NCBI GenBank assembly: GCA_905200615.1
Contig: CAJKLB010000009.1
Coordinates: 1-64,000 of the forward strand
DNA length: 64,000 nt
Direction: 5' to 3'
From: an uncultured Selenomonadales bacterium
GTDB lineage: Bacteria > Bacillota > Clostridia > Christensenellales > QALW01
Part shown: positions 35,243 to 45,000 of the stretch, piece after piece
Position numbering within the stretch: the stretch's first letter is position 1
Layout of the letters: each line of letters begins with the position of its first letter
Notes under the pieces: model-generated
The model's database searches: none
The model's input: only the letters and a program-made list of their open reading frames with translations
What the model was told of the DNA's origin: nothing
Made by a program: the position numbers and the translations under genes

Positions 35243-35491
35243 ATGAAAAAAGAGACGCTTACCATTACCAATGTACATATCTCGCCTGAGGAAATCAGCC
35301 ATCTTTGCGAAAAACTTTCCAAACTTGACTGCAGAATATATATTGAAGTTGAAAATCAGCGCATCAATGGAAAAAGTGTTATGGGAATGCTCTCCTTTCG
35401 CGTGGAAAAGGGACGGCCGATTCAGGTTCTTGCCGAGGGAAAAGAGGAAAGCGCCGCAATATCAATGATAAAAGGATTATTTGCAAAATAA
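35243..35491 (+). CDS. HPr/Crh-like protein lacking the phosphorylatable His
   Basis: A protein of 82 residues. NGKSVMGMLSF with Ser45 matches the Ser46 regulatory site of HPr and Crh (KSIMG), and the C-terminal EGKEESAA fits the fold. The segment where HPr has its active His15 (LHARPA) reads VHISPEEIS, with no conserved HARP. So it cannot serve the phosphotransferase relay and looks like a Crh-type regulatory protein, at the same place in the operon as Bacillus crh. The gene starts 1 bp after whiA and its stop overlaps dnaE. Confidence 0.85.
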   Translation: MKKETLTITNVHISPEEISHLCEKLSKLDCRIYIEVENQRINGKSVMGMLSFRVEKGRPIQVLAEGKEESAAISMIKGLFAK

Positions 35492-38400
35492 TGGGATTTG
35501 TTCATCTTCACACACATACGGAATACAGTCTGCTTGACGGCGCGTCCCGAATCGATGAATTGGTAAAAGCCGCGGCTGACGCCGGTATGAGCGCGCTTGC
35601 CATTACCGATCACGGTGTAATGTACGGTGCGGTTGAATTTTATAAAGCGGCGCATAAATATGGAATTCAGCCGATTATCGGATGTGAGGTCTATGTCGCG
35701 CCGCGAAGCCGCTTTCAGAAAGAAGGGCGGGCGGATAAGGAATACGCGCATTTGATTTTACTTGCGAAAAATAAAGCCGGTTATCAAAATTTAATCAAGT
35801 TAGTTTCCGCGGGATTTACCGAAGGATATTATTATAAACCCCGAATTGATTATGATTTATTAAGTGAGCACGCAGAGGGATTGATTTGCCTTTCTGCCTG
35901 TATCGCGGGCGATATTCCGCAATATCTTTTGAACGGCAATTATGAAGAAGCCGTAAAACTGGCAACAAGATTAAAACAAATGTTTCCCGAAAATTTTTAT
36001 ATTGAGCTTCAGGATCACGGTATTGCCGCGCAAAAGCAAGTACTTCCGTTATTAATTAAGCTGGCACGGGAGCTGGAACTGCCGGTTGTTGCGACAAATG
36101 ATATTCACTATGTGCATAAAGAAGATGCACAAATGCATGATACGCTTTTGTGCATACAAACAGGAAAAACTCTGGATGATCCGGACAGAATGCGCTTTGA
36201 AACCGAAGAATTCTATCTGAAAACCGAAGAAGAAATGCAGGCTGTGTTTTCCTTTATACCCGAAGCGATTCAAAATACGGCTCTTGTGGCTGAAAAATGC
36301 AGCTTTGAATTTGAATTCGGCAATATTCATATTCCTTATTATGAAGTGCCCGATGGACTGACTGCGGCGGAATATCTTTATAAATTAGGCATAGAAGGAC
36401 TTAAAAAAAATTATTCGGAGATAACTCCGGAACTGAAAGAACGCTTTGAATATGAATTTGATATGATCAAGCGTATGGGGTATGTGGAGTATTACCTTAT
36501 CGTATGGGATTATATCAATTATGCGAAAAGTGTTGATATCGTTGTGGGTCCCGGCCGCGGCAGTGGTGCAGGCAGTCTTGTAGCCTATGCTATCGGCATT
36601 ACCAATATTGATCCGTTAAAATACAATTTGCTCTTTGAGCGTTTTTTGAATCCGGAACGGGTAAGTATGCCCGACTTTGACGTGGATTTTTGCTTTGAAC
36701 GCAGAGGCGAGGTTATTGAATACGTAAAACGCAAGTACGGCGCGGATCATGTTGCACAAATTGTTACTTTCGGTACAATGAAAGCTCGAGCAGTGATCCG
36801 CGACGTTGGGCGGGTTATGAATATGCCTTACGCGGAGGTAGACAAAATCGCCAAAATGATTCCCCGGGAACTCGGCGTTACGATTGATCGTGCGTTAGAG
36901 GTGAATCCTGAACTTCGCCAGGCTTGTAGTGACCCGCAGGTTGAAAGCTTGATCCGGATGGCTAAGCATTTGGAGGGGTTACCGAGAAACGCTTCCACTC
37001 ACGCTGCAGGCGTAGTGATTTCCAAAGAACCGGTAAATGCTTACGTACCGCTTTGCGTGAACGGGGACATGACGGCTACACAATATGTGGCCAAATATCT
37101 GGAACAGCTCGGCTTGCTGAAAATGGATTTTCTCGGGCTGCGTACGCTCACCGTAATTCGAGATACCTTGGATTTTGTGCAGGAACGTACGGGAAAGCGG
37201 CTGAATCTTTCTCAGATCGGCTTTGATGATGAAAATGTTTTTAAATTAATCGGTCAGGGAGACTGTGACGGAATCTTTCAGCTGGAAAGCAATGGAATGC
37301 GGTCCTTTATGAAAGAGCTGAAGCCTTCTTGTTTTGAAGATATTGTAGCTGGAATCGCGCTGTATCGTCCGGGGCCGATGGAGAGTATTCCTAAATATAT
37401 TTTTGGGAAAAATAATCCCGATAAAGTAGAATACCAACATCCCATTATGAAAAACGTGTTGGATGTTACTTATGGCTGCATGGTCTATCAGGAACAGGTT
37501 ATGCAAATTGTGCGTGATGTAGCCGGTTACTCTTTAGGGCGAAGCGATATTATGCGCAGAGCGATGAGTAAAAAAGACCGAAAAGCCATGGATGTGGAAC
37601 GTCAGGTCTTTATATACGGCCTGCAGGAAAACGGTAAAACGATCGTTGAGGGCGCAATCAAACGAGGAATTGATGAGAAAACAGCGATAGAAATCTTTGA
37701 TAAAATCGCGGCTTTTGCCGAATATGCTTTTAATAAATCCCATGCGGCGGCTTATGCGGTAGTTGCCTATCAAACGGCATACCTAAAATGTTATTATCCC
37801 TTGGAGTTTATGGCGGCTATGCTCAACAGTCTTCTGGGGAACGAAGCACAGACGGCACGTTATATCGGCTATTGCCGTGAGCACGGGATTCAGGTACTGC
37901 CGCCGGATGTCAATACAAGCGTTTCGGGTTTTTCTCCCGTAAAAGGAGAAAATGCTATACGCTTTGGATTGAGCGCTGTAAAAAATGTTGGGATTCCCGG
38001 CGTAAAAGCAATTGTAAATGAGCGTAAAACAAACGGAAATTTTACTTCACTGGATGATTTTGCGCAGCGTACGACGGGGATTGGTGAAGTAAATAAGCGA
38101 ATGGTAGAAAGCCTGATTAAAGCCGGCGCTTTTGATTTTACGGGTTTCAGCCGCAAAAGCCTGTTAAACGGATATGAAGCGGTGCTTGACGGGGCGGCTA
38201 CCCGCAGCAAAAACAGTCTGGCAGGCCAATTTTCACTGTTTGATGATCTTACAATCCGCCAAGAAGTACAGATGCAGACCATAAAAGAGATTGGAGAGTA
38301 TCCCAAACTGCAGCTTTTAATGATGGAAAAAGAGATGCTCGGCGTATATTTAAGCGGGCATCCGCTGGAACGATATCGGCAGCAGATTAAAAAAACAGGC

Positions 38401-38967
38401 TTTGATCTTTCACGCATTATTGTGGAAACGGATGAAAATGGGGAAAGTATCGTTAATGATGATCTTCTTGCAATGGATAATAAAGAGATTCATTTTATCG
38501 GTATCATCAGCTCTGTACGGAAAAAAGCTACAAAAAGCGGATCAATGATGGCTTTTTTAACGATAGAAGATTTATATTCCAGCATAACGGCGCTGATTTT
38601 TCCCGCGGCACTCGCGAAATTCAGTTCTGCTATTTATGAAGATGCTATTGTACTGATAACCGGTAAATTAAGTGTGCGCGATGAGGATCAGCCTACGGTA
38701 TTGGTGAATGCAATTACTTTAGTCGATGAAGACAGTGAAGAAGAAAACCTTTCGGTTTTCATTCGAATTACGGATAATAATAAAGAACAACTCTCGGTTT
38801 TGAAACAACTGCTTCCTGATATAAAAGGAAAAGCCTCAGTGATTCTTTATTACGAGAAAGAACGAATGAAACAGCAACTTACCGATAAAATTTCATATCA
38901 GGATGATATAATTATGAAATTAAATGATATATTTGGAACCGAAAACGTAAAAATAATAAAAAAGTAA
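35491..38967 (+). CDS. dnaE: DNA polymerase III subunit alpha, DnaE type
   Basis: A replicative polymerase subunit of 1158 residues. The PHP domain (VHLHTHTEYSLLDGA) is followed by the polymerase core with catalytic Asp residues in MPDFDVDFCFERRGEVI, the block GPGRGSGAGSLVAYAIGI, and a C-terminal OB fold. Firmicutes usually also have PolC as main replicase; DnaE then extends primers. The start is ATG at 35491 within TAATG, coupled to the HPr-like gene. Confidence 0.97.
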   Translation: MGFVHLHTHTEYSLLDGASRIDELVKAAADAGMSALAITDHGVMYGAVEFYKAAHKYGIQPIIGCEVYVAPRSRFQKEGRADKEYAHLILLAKNKAGYQNLIKLVSAGFTEGYYYKPRIDYDLLSEHAEGLICLSACIAGDIPQYLLNGNYEEAVKLATRLKQMFPENFYIELQDHGIAAQKQVLPLLIKLARELELPVVATNDIHYVHKEDAQMHDTLLCIQTGKTLDDPDRMRFETEEFYLKTEEEMQAVFSFIPEAIQNTALVAEKCSFEFEFGNIHIPYYEVPDGLTAAEYLYKLGIEGLKKNYSEITPELKERFEYEFDMIKRMGYVEYYLIVWDYINYAKSVDIVVGPGRGSGAGSLVAYAIGITNIDPLKYNLLFERFLNPERVSMPDFDVDFCFERRGEVIEYVKRKYGADHVAQIVTFGTMKARAVIRDVGRVMNMPYAEVDKIAKMIPRELGVTIDRALEVNPELRQACSDPQVESLIRMAKHLEGLPRNASTHAAGVVISKEPVNAYVPLCVNGDMTATQYVAKYLEQLGLLKMDFLGLRTLTVIRDTLDFVQERTGKRLNLSQIGFDDENVFKLIGQGDCDGIFQLESNGMRSFMKELKPSCFEDIVAGIALYRPGPMESIPKYIFGKNNPDKVEYQHPIMKNVLDVTYGCMVYQEQVMQIVRDVAGYSLGRSDIMRRAMSKKDRKAMDVERQVFIYGLQENGKTIVEGAIKRGIDEKTAIEIFDKIAAFAEYAFNKSHAAAYAVVAYQTAYLKCYYPLEFMAAMLNSLLGNEAQTARYIGYCREHGIQVLPPDVNTSVSGFSPVKGENAIRFGLSAVKNVGIPGVKAIVNERKTNGNFTSLDDFAQRTTGIGEVNKRMVESLIKAGAFDFTGFSRKSLLNGYEAVLDGAATRSKNSLAGQFSLFDDLTIRQEVQMQTIKEIGEYPKLQLLMMEKEMLGVYLSGHPLERYRQQIKKTGFDLSRIIVETDENGESIVNDDLLAMDNKEIHFIGIISSVRKKATKSGSMMAFLTIEDLYSSITALIFPAALAKFSSAIYEDAIVLITGKLSVRDEDQPTVLVNAITLVDEDSEEENLSVFIRITDNNKEQLSVLKQLLPDIKGKASVILYYEKERMKQQLTDKISYQDDIIMKLNDIFGTENVKIIKK

Positions 38968-38977
38968 TTTAAAATAC

Positions 38978-39006
38978 TGGTCAAAAAGTTATTAAAATGA
39001 TATAAT
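38978..39006 (+). promoter_or_regulatory. Possible promoter of pfkA
   Basis: TATAAT (39001-39006) with a weak -35 TGGTCA (38978-38983) at 17 bp. Confidence 0.35.
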
Positions 39007-39048
39007 AAATCGATTTTGTTATACTGCTAGTATAAGGAGATAGTTACG

Positions 39049-40014
39049 ATGGAAAAGAAAAGAATTGCAGTACTTACCAGCGGGGGGGATGCTCCCGGTA
39101 TGAATGCTTGTATCCGCTCAGTAGTTCGTAACGGAATTTATTACGGCTTTGATATGGTAGGAGTGATCAAGGGATATAACGGATTGATTACAAATGAGAT
39201 GATTTCCATGGACAACCGTTCGGTAGGCAATATTATCAACCGGGGTGGAACCATTCTGCGCACGGCACGATGCTTGGAATTTAAAACCGAAGAAGGCATG
39301 AATACGGCGCTGGAGAATATTAAGAAAAACAATATTTGCGGTGTAGTAGTAATCGGCGGAGATGGTTCTTTCCGTGGCTGTCGTGATCTTACCCAAAGAG
39401 GGGTACCGGCAATCGGTATTCCCGGTACCATTGATAATGACCTTGCCTATACGGATTTTACACTTGGATTTGACACCGCTGTCAATACCGCTCTGGAGGC
39501 AATTACTAAAATCCGTGATACGATGGCCAGTCATGACAGAGTCAGCATTATTGAGGTGATGGGCAATAAATGCGGTGATATTGCACTGTATTCCGGACTC
39601 TGCGGCGGTGCGGAATATATTATTGTTCCGGAGATGGAATGGAGTTTCGAAGCACTGTGCGATAAACTGGAAAACAGCAAAAAAAGCGGAAAAACGTCCA
39701 GCATTGTTGTCGTTGCGGAAGGTGCGGCAAAAGGCAACACGCTTGCGGCAGAAATTAAAAAACGAACAACAATGGATACTCGCACTACGGTTTTAGGATA
39801 TATCCAGCGGGGCGGTTCGCCCAGCGCAAACGACGTTTTGCTCGCCAGCCGTTTCGGCGCTCACGCAATTGAATTAATTGCTAAGGGAATCGGAGGAAGA
39901 GTGGTTGGTATAAAAAGCAATAAAATATTTGATATGGATATTTTAGAAGCCTGTTCCATGAAAAAACAAATTGATAAAGAACTTTTTGATATCGCAGAAA
40001 TACTTTCAAAATAA
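39049..40014 (+). CDS. pfkA: 6-phosphofructokinase, ATP-dependent
   Basis: Phosphorylates fructose 6-phosphate in glycolysis. It has 321 residues. GGDGS (residues 103-107) has Gly after Asp, the mark of the ATP-using type; PPi-dependent enzymes have a second Asp. The catalytic block GTIDNDLAYTD is present. AAGGAGA precedes the ATG. plsX follows after 9 bp. Confidence 0.97.
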   Translation: MEKKRIAVLTSGGDAPGMNACIRSVVRNGIYYGFDMVGVIKGYNGLITNEMISMDNRSVGNIINRGGTILRTARCLEFKTEEGMNTALENIKKNNICGVVVIGGDGSFRGCRDLTQRGVPAIGIPGTIDNDLAYTDFTLGFDTAVNTALEAITKIRDTMASHDRVSIIEVMGNKCGDIALYSGLCGGAEYIIVPEMEWSFEALCDKLENSKKSGKTSSIVVVAEGAAKGNTLAAEIKKRTTMDTRTTVLGYIQRGGSPSANDVLLASRFGAHAIELIAKGIGGRVVGIKSNKIFDMDILEACSMKKQIDKELFDIAEILSK

Positions 40015-40023
40015 GAGGTAATT

Positions 40024-41028
40024 ATGAAACTGATTATAGACGCGATGGGCGGCGATCACGCACCGGCAGAGATTATCAAAGGTACTGTGGAGATGCTTAC
40101 CCGAAGGGATGATTTTTCGGTAATTTTAACCGGGCCGGAAGCGGTTATCCGCGCGGAACTTGAAAAATATCCTTATCCGCACGAAAGAACAGAGATTGTG
40201 GATGCTCCGGAACTGATATCTATGGATGAGCATCCCGTAGAAGCAATTCGTAAAAAGAGAAATTCTTCTATGGTTGTGGGACAGTTGCTGTTAAAAGAAA
40301 AAAAGGGGGACGCCTTTATTACCTGCGGTTCCACGGGCGCTTGTTTGGCTTGTGCACAGCTTCGGGTAGGCCGCATAAAAGGTATTCTTCGCCCGGCATT
40401 GGCACCGGTATTGCCAAATAAGAACAAAGGTGCGCTTTTGATTGATTGCGGCGCGAATATGGATTGCAAACCGATGAATTTGGCACAGTTTGCCGTAATG
40501 GGTAGCATTTATATGGAAAAAGTAGTAGGAGTAGAAAACCCCCGCGTTGGACTTGCCAGCGTCGGAGTAGAAGACGGCAAGGGCAATGAACTTTCTAAAG
40601 CGGCGTTCGCGTTAATAAAAGAACAAAACCTGGTAAATTTCATTGGCAATGCTGAAGGCCGTGATATTGTTGACCGCGTGGATGTGATGGTAGCGGACGG
40701 CTTTGTGGGAAATTTGATGCTCAAATCTATTGAAGGACTCGGCGGCTATCTGTTTGATAAGATGAAAACCAGTTTTACCGCGTCTTTTCGATCTAAAATC
40801 GGCGCGCAGTTATTAAGACCCGCGCTCAGAGACCTCAAAAAATCATTGGATTATAACGCTTACGGCGGCGCACCGCTTTTAGGAATTGACGGAGTCGTCA
40901 TTAAGGGGCATGGTTCATCCACGGCAAAAACCATGTGTGCGACGATTGCTCAGGCAATTACAATGGTTCAAACGGATATTGTAGGAATTATTAAAGAAAA
41001 TATTCCCGCGATGACCGCTCAAGAATAA
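40024..41028 (+). CDS. plsX: Phosphate acyltransferase PlsX
   Basis: Makes acyl-phosphate from acyl-ACP for phospholipid synthesis. It has 334 residues. The N-terminal LIIDAMGGDHAPAEIIKG, STGACLACA and VADGFVGNLMLKSIEG are diagnostic. AGAGGT precedes the ATG. acpP follows. No fabD or fabG is between them, unlike Bacillus. Confidence 0.97.
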   Translation: MKLIIDAMGGDHAPAEIIKGTVEMLTRRDDFSVILTGPEAVIRAELEKYPYPHERTEIVDAPELISMDEHPVEAIRKKRNSSMVVGQLLLKEKKGDAFITCGSTGACLACAQLRVGRIKGILRPALAPVLPNKNKGALLIDCGANMDCKPMNLAQFAVMGSIYMEKVVGVENPRVGLASVGVEDGKGNELSKAAFALIKEQNLVNFIGNAEGRDIVDRVDVMVADGFVGNLMLKSIEGLGGYLFDKMKTSFTASFRSKIGAQLLRPALRDLKKSLDYNAYGGAPLLGIDGVVIKGHGSSTAKTMCATIAQAITMVQTDIVGIIKENIPAMTAQE

Positions 41029-41057
41029 AATGTTTTTATATTTTTTAGGAGGAAATT

Positions 41058-41282
41058 ATGTTTGAAGAAATTAAAAATCAAATCGCCGAACTTTTGAATG
41101 TGGAACCGGAAAAGGTTACAGCAGAAAGCAACCTGATAACAGATTTGAAAGCCGATTCCATGGATATCGCGACTCTTTTGCTGGAACTGGAAGAAAAATA
41201 CGGTATAGAAATCTCTGAATATGATATGGATTCCCTTCAAACCGTAGGCGATATCGTCCAATATATTGAAACAAAAAAATAA
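41058..41282 (+). CDS. acpP: Acyl carrier protein
   Basis: A protein of 74 residues. Phosphopantetheine attaches to the Ser in LKADSMD (residue 36); the usual motif is DSLD, here DSMD. High acidic content, and GGAGG upstream. Next to plsX and rnc as in many Firmicutes. Confidence 0.96.
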   Translation: MFEEIKNQIAELLNVEPEKVTAESNLITDLKADSMDIATLLLELEEKYGIEISEYDMDSLQTVGDIVQYIETKK

Positions 41283-41307
41283 ATCTGCCTTATGGCTAAG
41301 AAAGTGA

Positions 41308-41346
41308 GCACAGGCCTTTTTCAATGATTTTGTAAAAGGCCTGTGC
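41308..41346 (+). promoter_or_regulatory. Leader hairpin directly before rnc
   Basis: A perfect 13-bp stem GCACAGGCCTTTT / AAAAGGCCTGTGC with a 13-nt loop, ending 13 nt before the rnc start codon. No U-run follows, so it is poor as terminator. It is a good candidate double-stranded substrate for RNase III. Confidence 0.6.
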
Positions 41347-41359
41347 CTGTGCTGTTTAT

Positions 41360-42031
41360 ATGGATAATCATGTATTAGAACAAAAAATCAATTATATTTT
41401 TAAAGATAAAACATTGCTGCAATTGGCTCTTACGCACTGTTCCTTTTCTGTAGAACACGGCTTGGAAAACAATCAACGCCTTGAGTTTTTAGGGGATGCG
41501 GTACTAGAAGCGGTAATCAGCACGTTTATTTATCAAAAATTTCCCTCTTTTGACGAGGGAAAGCTGACACGGCTTCGAGCATCCATTGTATCGGAAGAAC
41601 CTCTTGCCAACGCCGCGGAAGATATCGAGCTGAATGATTTTATTTTACTGGGCGTAGGTGAAAAGGCCAGCGGAGGTGCCAACAAACCCAGCGTGCTTTC
41701 GGATACGATGGAGGCACTCTTTGCCGCGGTTTATCTTGACGGCGGATATTTTGCCGCCGAAACCGTGATATTGCACGTACTGAAAGAAGTAATCGCCGAA
41801 GCGAATGACCGTCCGTCTGACTATAAAACGGCGCTTCAGGAATATCTTTTTAAAAAGGGTACCGTGAATATCGTCTATACCTTGCTGTCTACGGAGGGAC
41901 CGCCGCATAACGCGGTGTTTGAGGCCGAAGTTTCCTGTAACGGCAAAACTCTTGGCCGCGGAAAAGGATCCAGTAAAAAACGTGCCGAACAGGCTGCTGC
42001 GAAAAAAGCGCTGGAAAAAATAAAAAAATAA
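41360..42031 (+). CDS. rnc: Ribonuclease III
   Basis: Cleaves double-stranded RNA in rRNA and mRNA processing. It has 223 residues. The catalytic signature NQRLEFLGDAVLE, and SVLSDTMEALFAAVYLDGG with the second metal residues, precede a C-terminal double-stranded RNA-binding domain (DYKTALQEYLFKKG to RAEQAAAKKALEKI). No Shine-Dalgarno is visible before the ATG; the hairpin just upstream may replace or hide it. Confidence 0.96.
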   Translation: MDNHVLEQKINYIFKDKTLLQLALTHCSFSVEHGLENNQRLEFLGDAVLEAVISTFIYQKFPSFDEGKLTRLRASIVSEEPLANAAEDIELNDFILLGVGEKASGGANKPSVLSDTMEALFAAVYLDGGYFAAETVILHVLKEVIAEANDRPSDYKTALQEYLFKKGTVNIVYTLLSTEGPPHNAVFEAEVSCNGKTLGRGKGSSKKRAEQAAAKKALEKIKK

Positions 42032-42048
42032 ACGCCGTTGGAGGATAC

Positions 42049-45000
42049 ATGTTTTTAAAACGATTAGAGCTTTTTGGGTTTAAATCCTTTGCAGAACGGC
42101 TGGATCTCAGTTTTTCTAATGGCATTACCGCTATTGTAGGACCAAACGGAAGCGGAAAAAGCAATGTAAGCGATGCCGTTCGATGGGTGCTGGGTGAACA
42201 GAGCGCAAAACAGCTGCGCGGCGCCAATATGGCGGATGTTATTTTTAAAGGAACCGAAAACCGCAAACCGTTATCTTATTGCGAAGTATCTCTGGTATTT
42301 GATAACACGGATAAAGGACTGGATATTGAATATACCGAAGTTGTTATTACACGCAGACTTTATCGCAGCGGTGAAAGCGAATATTATATCAACCGTACCG
42401 GATGCAGATTGAAAGATATCATAACGCTGTTTCAAGATACGGGAATCGGTAAAGAAGGCTATTCTATTATCGGACAGGGGCGCATCGAAAATATACTTTC
42501 CGGAAAGCAGGAAGAGCGCCGTGCTGTATTTGAAGAAGCTGCCGGTATTGTTAAGTTTAAATCAAGAAAAGCCGAAGCGGAACGAAAATTAGAACATACC
42601 TGTGATAATTTACTGCGTATTAACGATATCATTGATACATTGGAAGAACGTTTGGCCCCCCTTTCTTCCCAGGCAGAAGTGGCGAAGGAGTATATAGCGC
42701 TCAGAGAACAGCTGAGAAATTTAGAAGTTAATTTTTATTTGGTACAAAATGAATTGGCTGAACAGCGGCGCCATACGTATAATCTCCAGCTGGAAGGAAT
42801 TGATCAGGAAAAAGAGGAAAAAACGGACGCCGTTAATCGAATTACACTGGAAAATACGGCTGTTGAAGAACAGCTTGCACAAAAGGAGCAGGAGCTTTCG
42901 GAAATTCGCGCAAAACTGCTGGAGTTAACAGCTGGAAGCGAAAATCTCTCAGGCAAGAACAAAGTGCTTGCCGAGCGAATCAGCAATCTTCAAATTCAAA
43001 TAGAACGCGTTGAAAACGATTTAAAAAGCAATGATCAGCGGAAAAAATCAATGGAGGACGCGATCAACGGAGATACCGGCGTTGAGAAAGAAAAAGAAGC
43101 CGATATTCGTGAGAAGAAAGCAGAAATACAGGCGCTTGAAACTGAAATTTCTCAAAGAGACGAGGCTCTTGCGCAGGAAAGCCGTCAGCTTGAGGAAAGC
43201 AAAAGCGAAATGCTGGCGAATATCAACAAGCTTTCGGATGTAAAATCCAATATCAGCCGCTGCGAGGCTATGCGGGCAAGTATTACGCAGCGAAAAGAAA
43301 AAATTTCTATCGCTCTTGAACAACTGTTGCTGCAGCGCGTAAATATTGAGGAGGCGCTGAACGATCAAAAGGCAAATACCGAGGTCTTTGATCAAAAGAA
43401 GAAAAGTTTAACCGATGAAAAAGAAAAACTATTCCGACAGCAGCAAGAACTGGATCTTCAGCGAAATGATATAAATAAACGGCTTTCCCAGATACAGGCA
43501 GAGGCACAGTCGGCTTCCTCGCGGTTAAAAGTATTGGAAGAGTTAAAAAAAGATTATGAAGGCTTTCAGTTTTCGGTAAAAAAATTATTGACAAAAGCGG
43601 AAAACGATGTGCAGTTAAACAGTCATATTTGCGGTGTTATTGCGCAACTGATTTCTGTTCCCGAACAGTTTGAAACGGCGGTGGAAGCAGCATTGGGCGC
43701 TGCCATGCAAAATATTGTAACGCCAACGGAGGATGACGCGAAAGCGTTAATCGAATTTTTAAGACGTTCTGACGCGGGACGCGCTACCTTTTTACCTATT
43801 TCCGCGATACGCGGAAGAGGATTGGACGAAAGGGAAAAAACCGCGCTTCAAATGAGCGGATGCTTCGGTGTTGCCTCGGAACTCATTACTTATGACGCAA
43901 AATATGAGGGCATTCTAAAGAATCTTTTAGGCCGAACGGTTATTACGGATAATTTGGACGTCGGCATTGCGCTTGCACGCAAAACAGCGCATACTTTGAA
44001 AATAGTTACCTTAAAAGGCGATGTAATCAATGCCGGGGGATCTATGAGCGGCGGCAGTATGCGCGGTAAAACCACCAGCATTTTAGGACGTGAACGCGAA
44101 ATCGAAAGTATTTTGAAATCGCTTAAAGAAAAAAATGCCGAAATCAGCCATATGAAAGAGGAGCTCGCTCATTTTGATGATAAATACAAAGTGCTGAAAG
44201 AACAGGTAGCAACGGCAGAACAAAGCTTACATGCCATAGAGGTGAGCTTTGCCAGGGATTATGAAAAGCTTTCCAGTTTACAAAATGATATGCAGACCAG
44301 TTTGGATACTGAAAAAGAACTTCAATTAGAAAACGAACAATTGGAGGATACTCAAAAGGAAATTGAACTGGAGTTGGAAAATATTTCCCGTATGCAGGGA
44401 AGTGTTGAAACTTCGAATACAGATGTACAGGCGAAAATAAGCGCGCGTCAATATCAATATAATAAAAAGCAATTAGAACGTGAAAAGCTGGCACAAAAGC
44501 TTACGGACAGTAAGGTGGTATGTGCCGGCCTTGAAAAAGAACTTGATGCCATTAAAAATAATTCCGCACGAATGTTTGAACTGATTCAGGGTCTTGAAAA
44601 GGCAAAACTGCAACTGGTAGGCGAAGGTAAAAATTTGGAATTGCAGCTGCAGCAGGTACGGCAGGAACAGCAAGACAGCGTTTTACAGGAAAACAGCATG
44701 CAGGAAGAATTAGCAAAACACACATTGCTTGAAAAGGAACAGGAATCTCAACGGGAAGCCTTGATGCTTCAAACAAAAGAAAACGAAGAGAGAAGAAGAA
44801 GATTCGAGCAAGAAATCTATGATGCCGGAGAACGACGGCATAAGATCGAGATGGCTGTTAGTAAAATTGACGCGGATCTTTCTTATTTGGAAAACAGAAT
44901 CTGGGAAGAATATGAGTTGACCAAAGCTTCCGCTGAAGAATTCAGGGATTCCTCTTTTAAAACTACCGGAGCGCAAACGGAAATCAATCGGTTGAAGAAA

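Noticed and set aside
41308..41346. Hairpin before rnc as a simple terminator of acpP
   Set aside because: No U-run follows the stem, and smc and ftsY downstream are expected in the same transcript.
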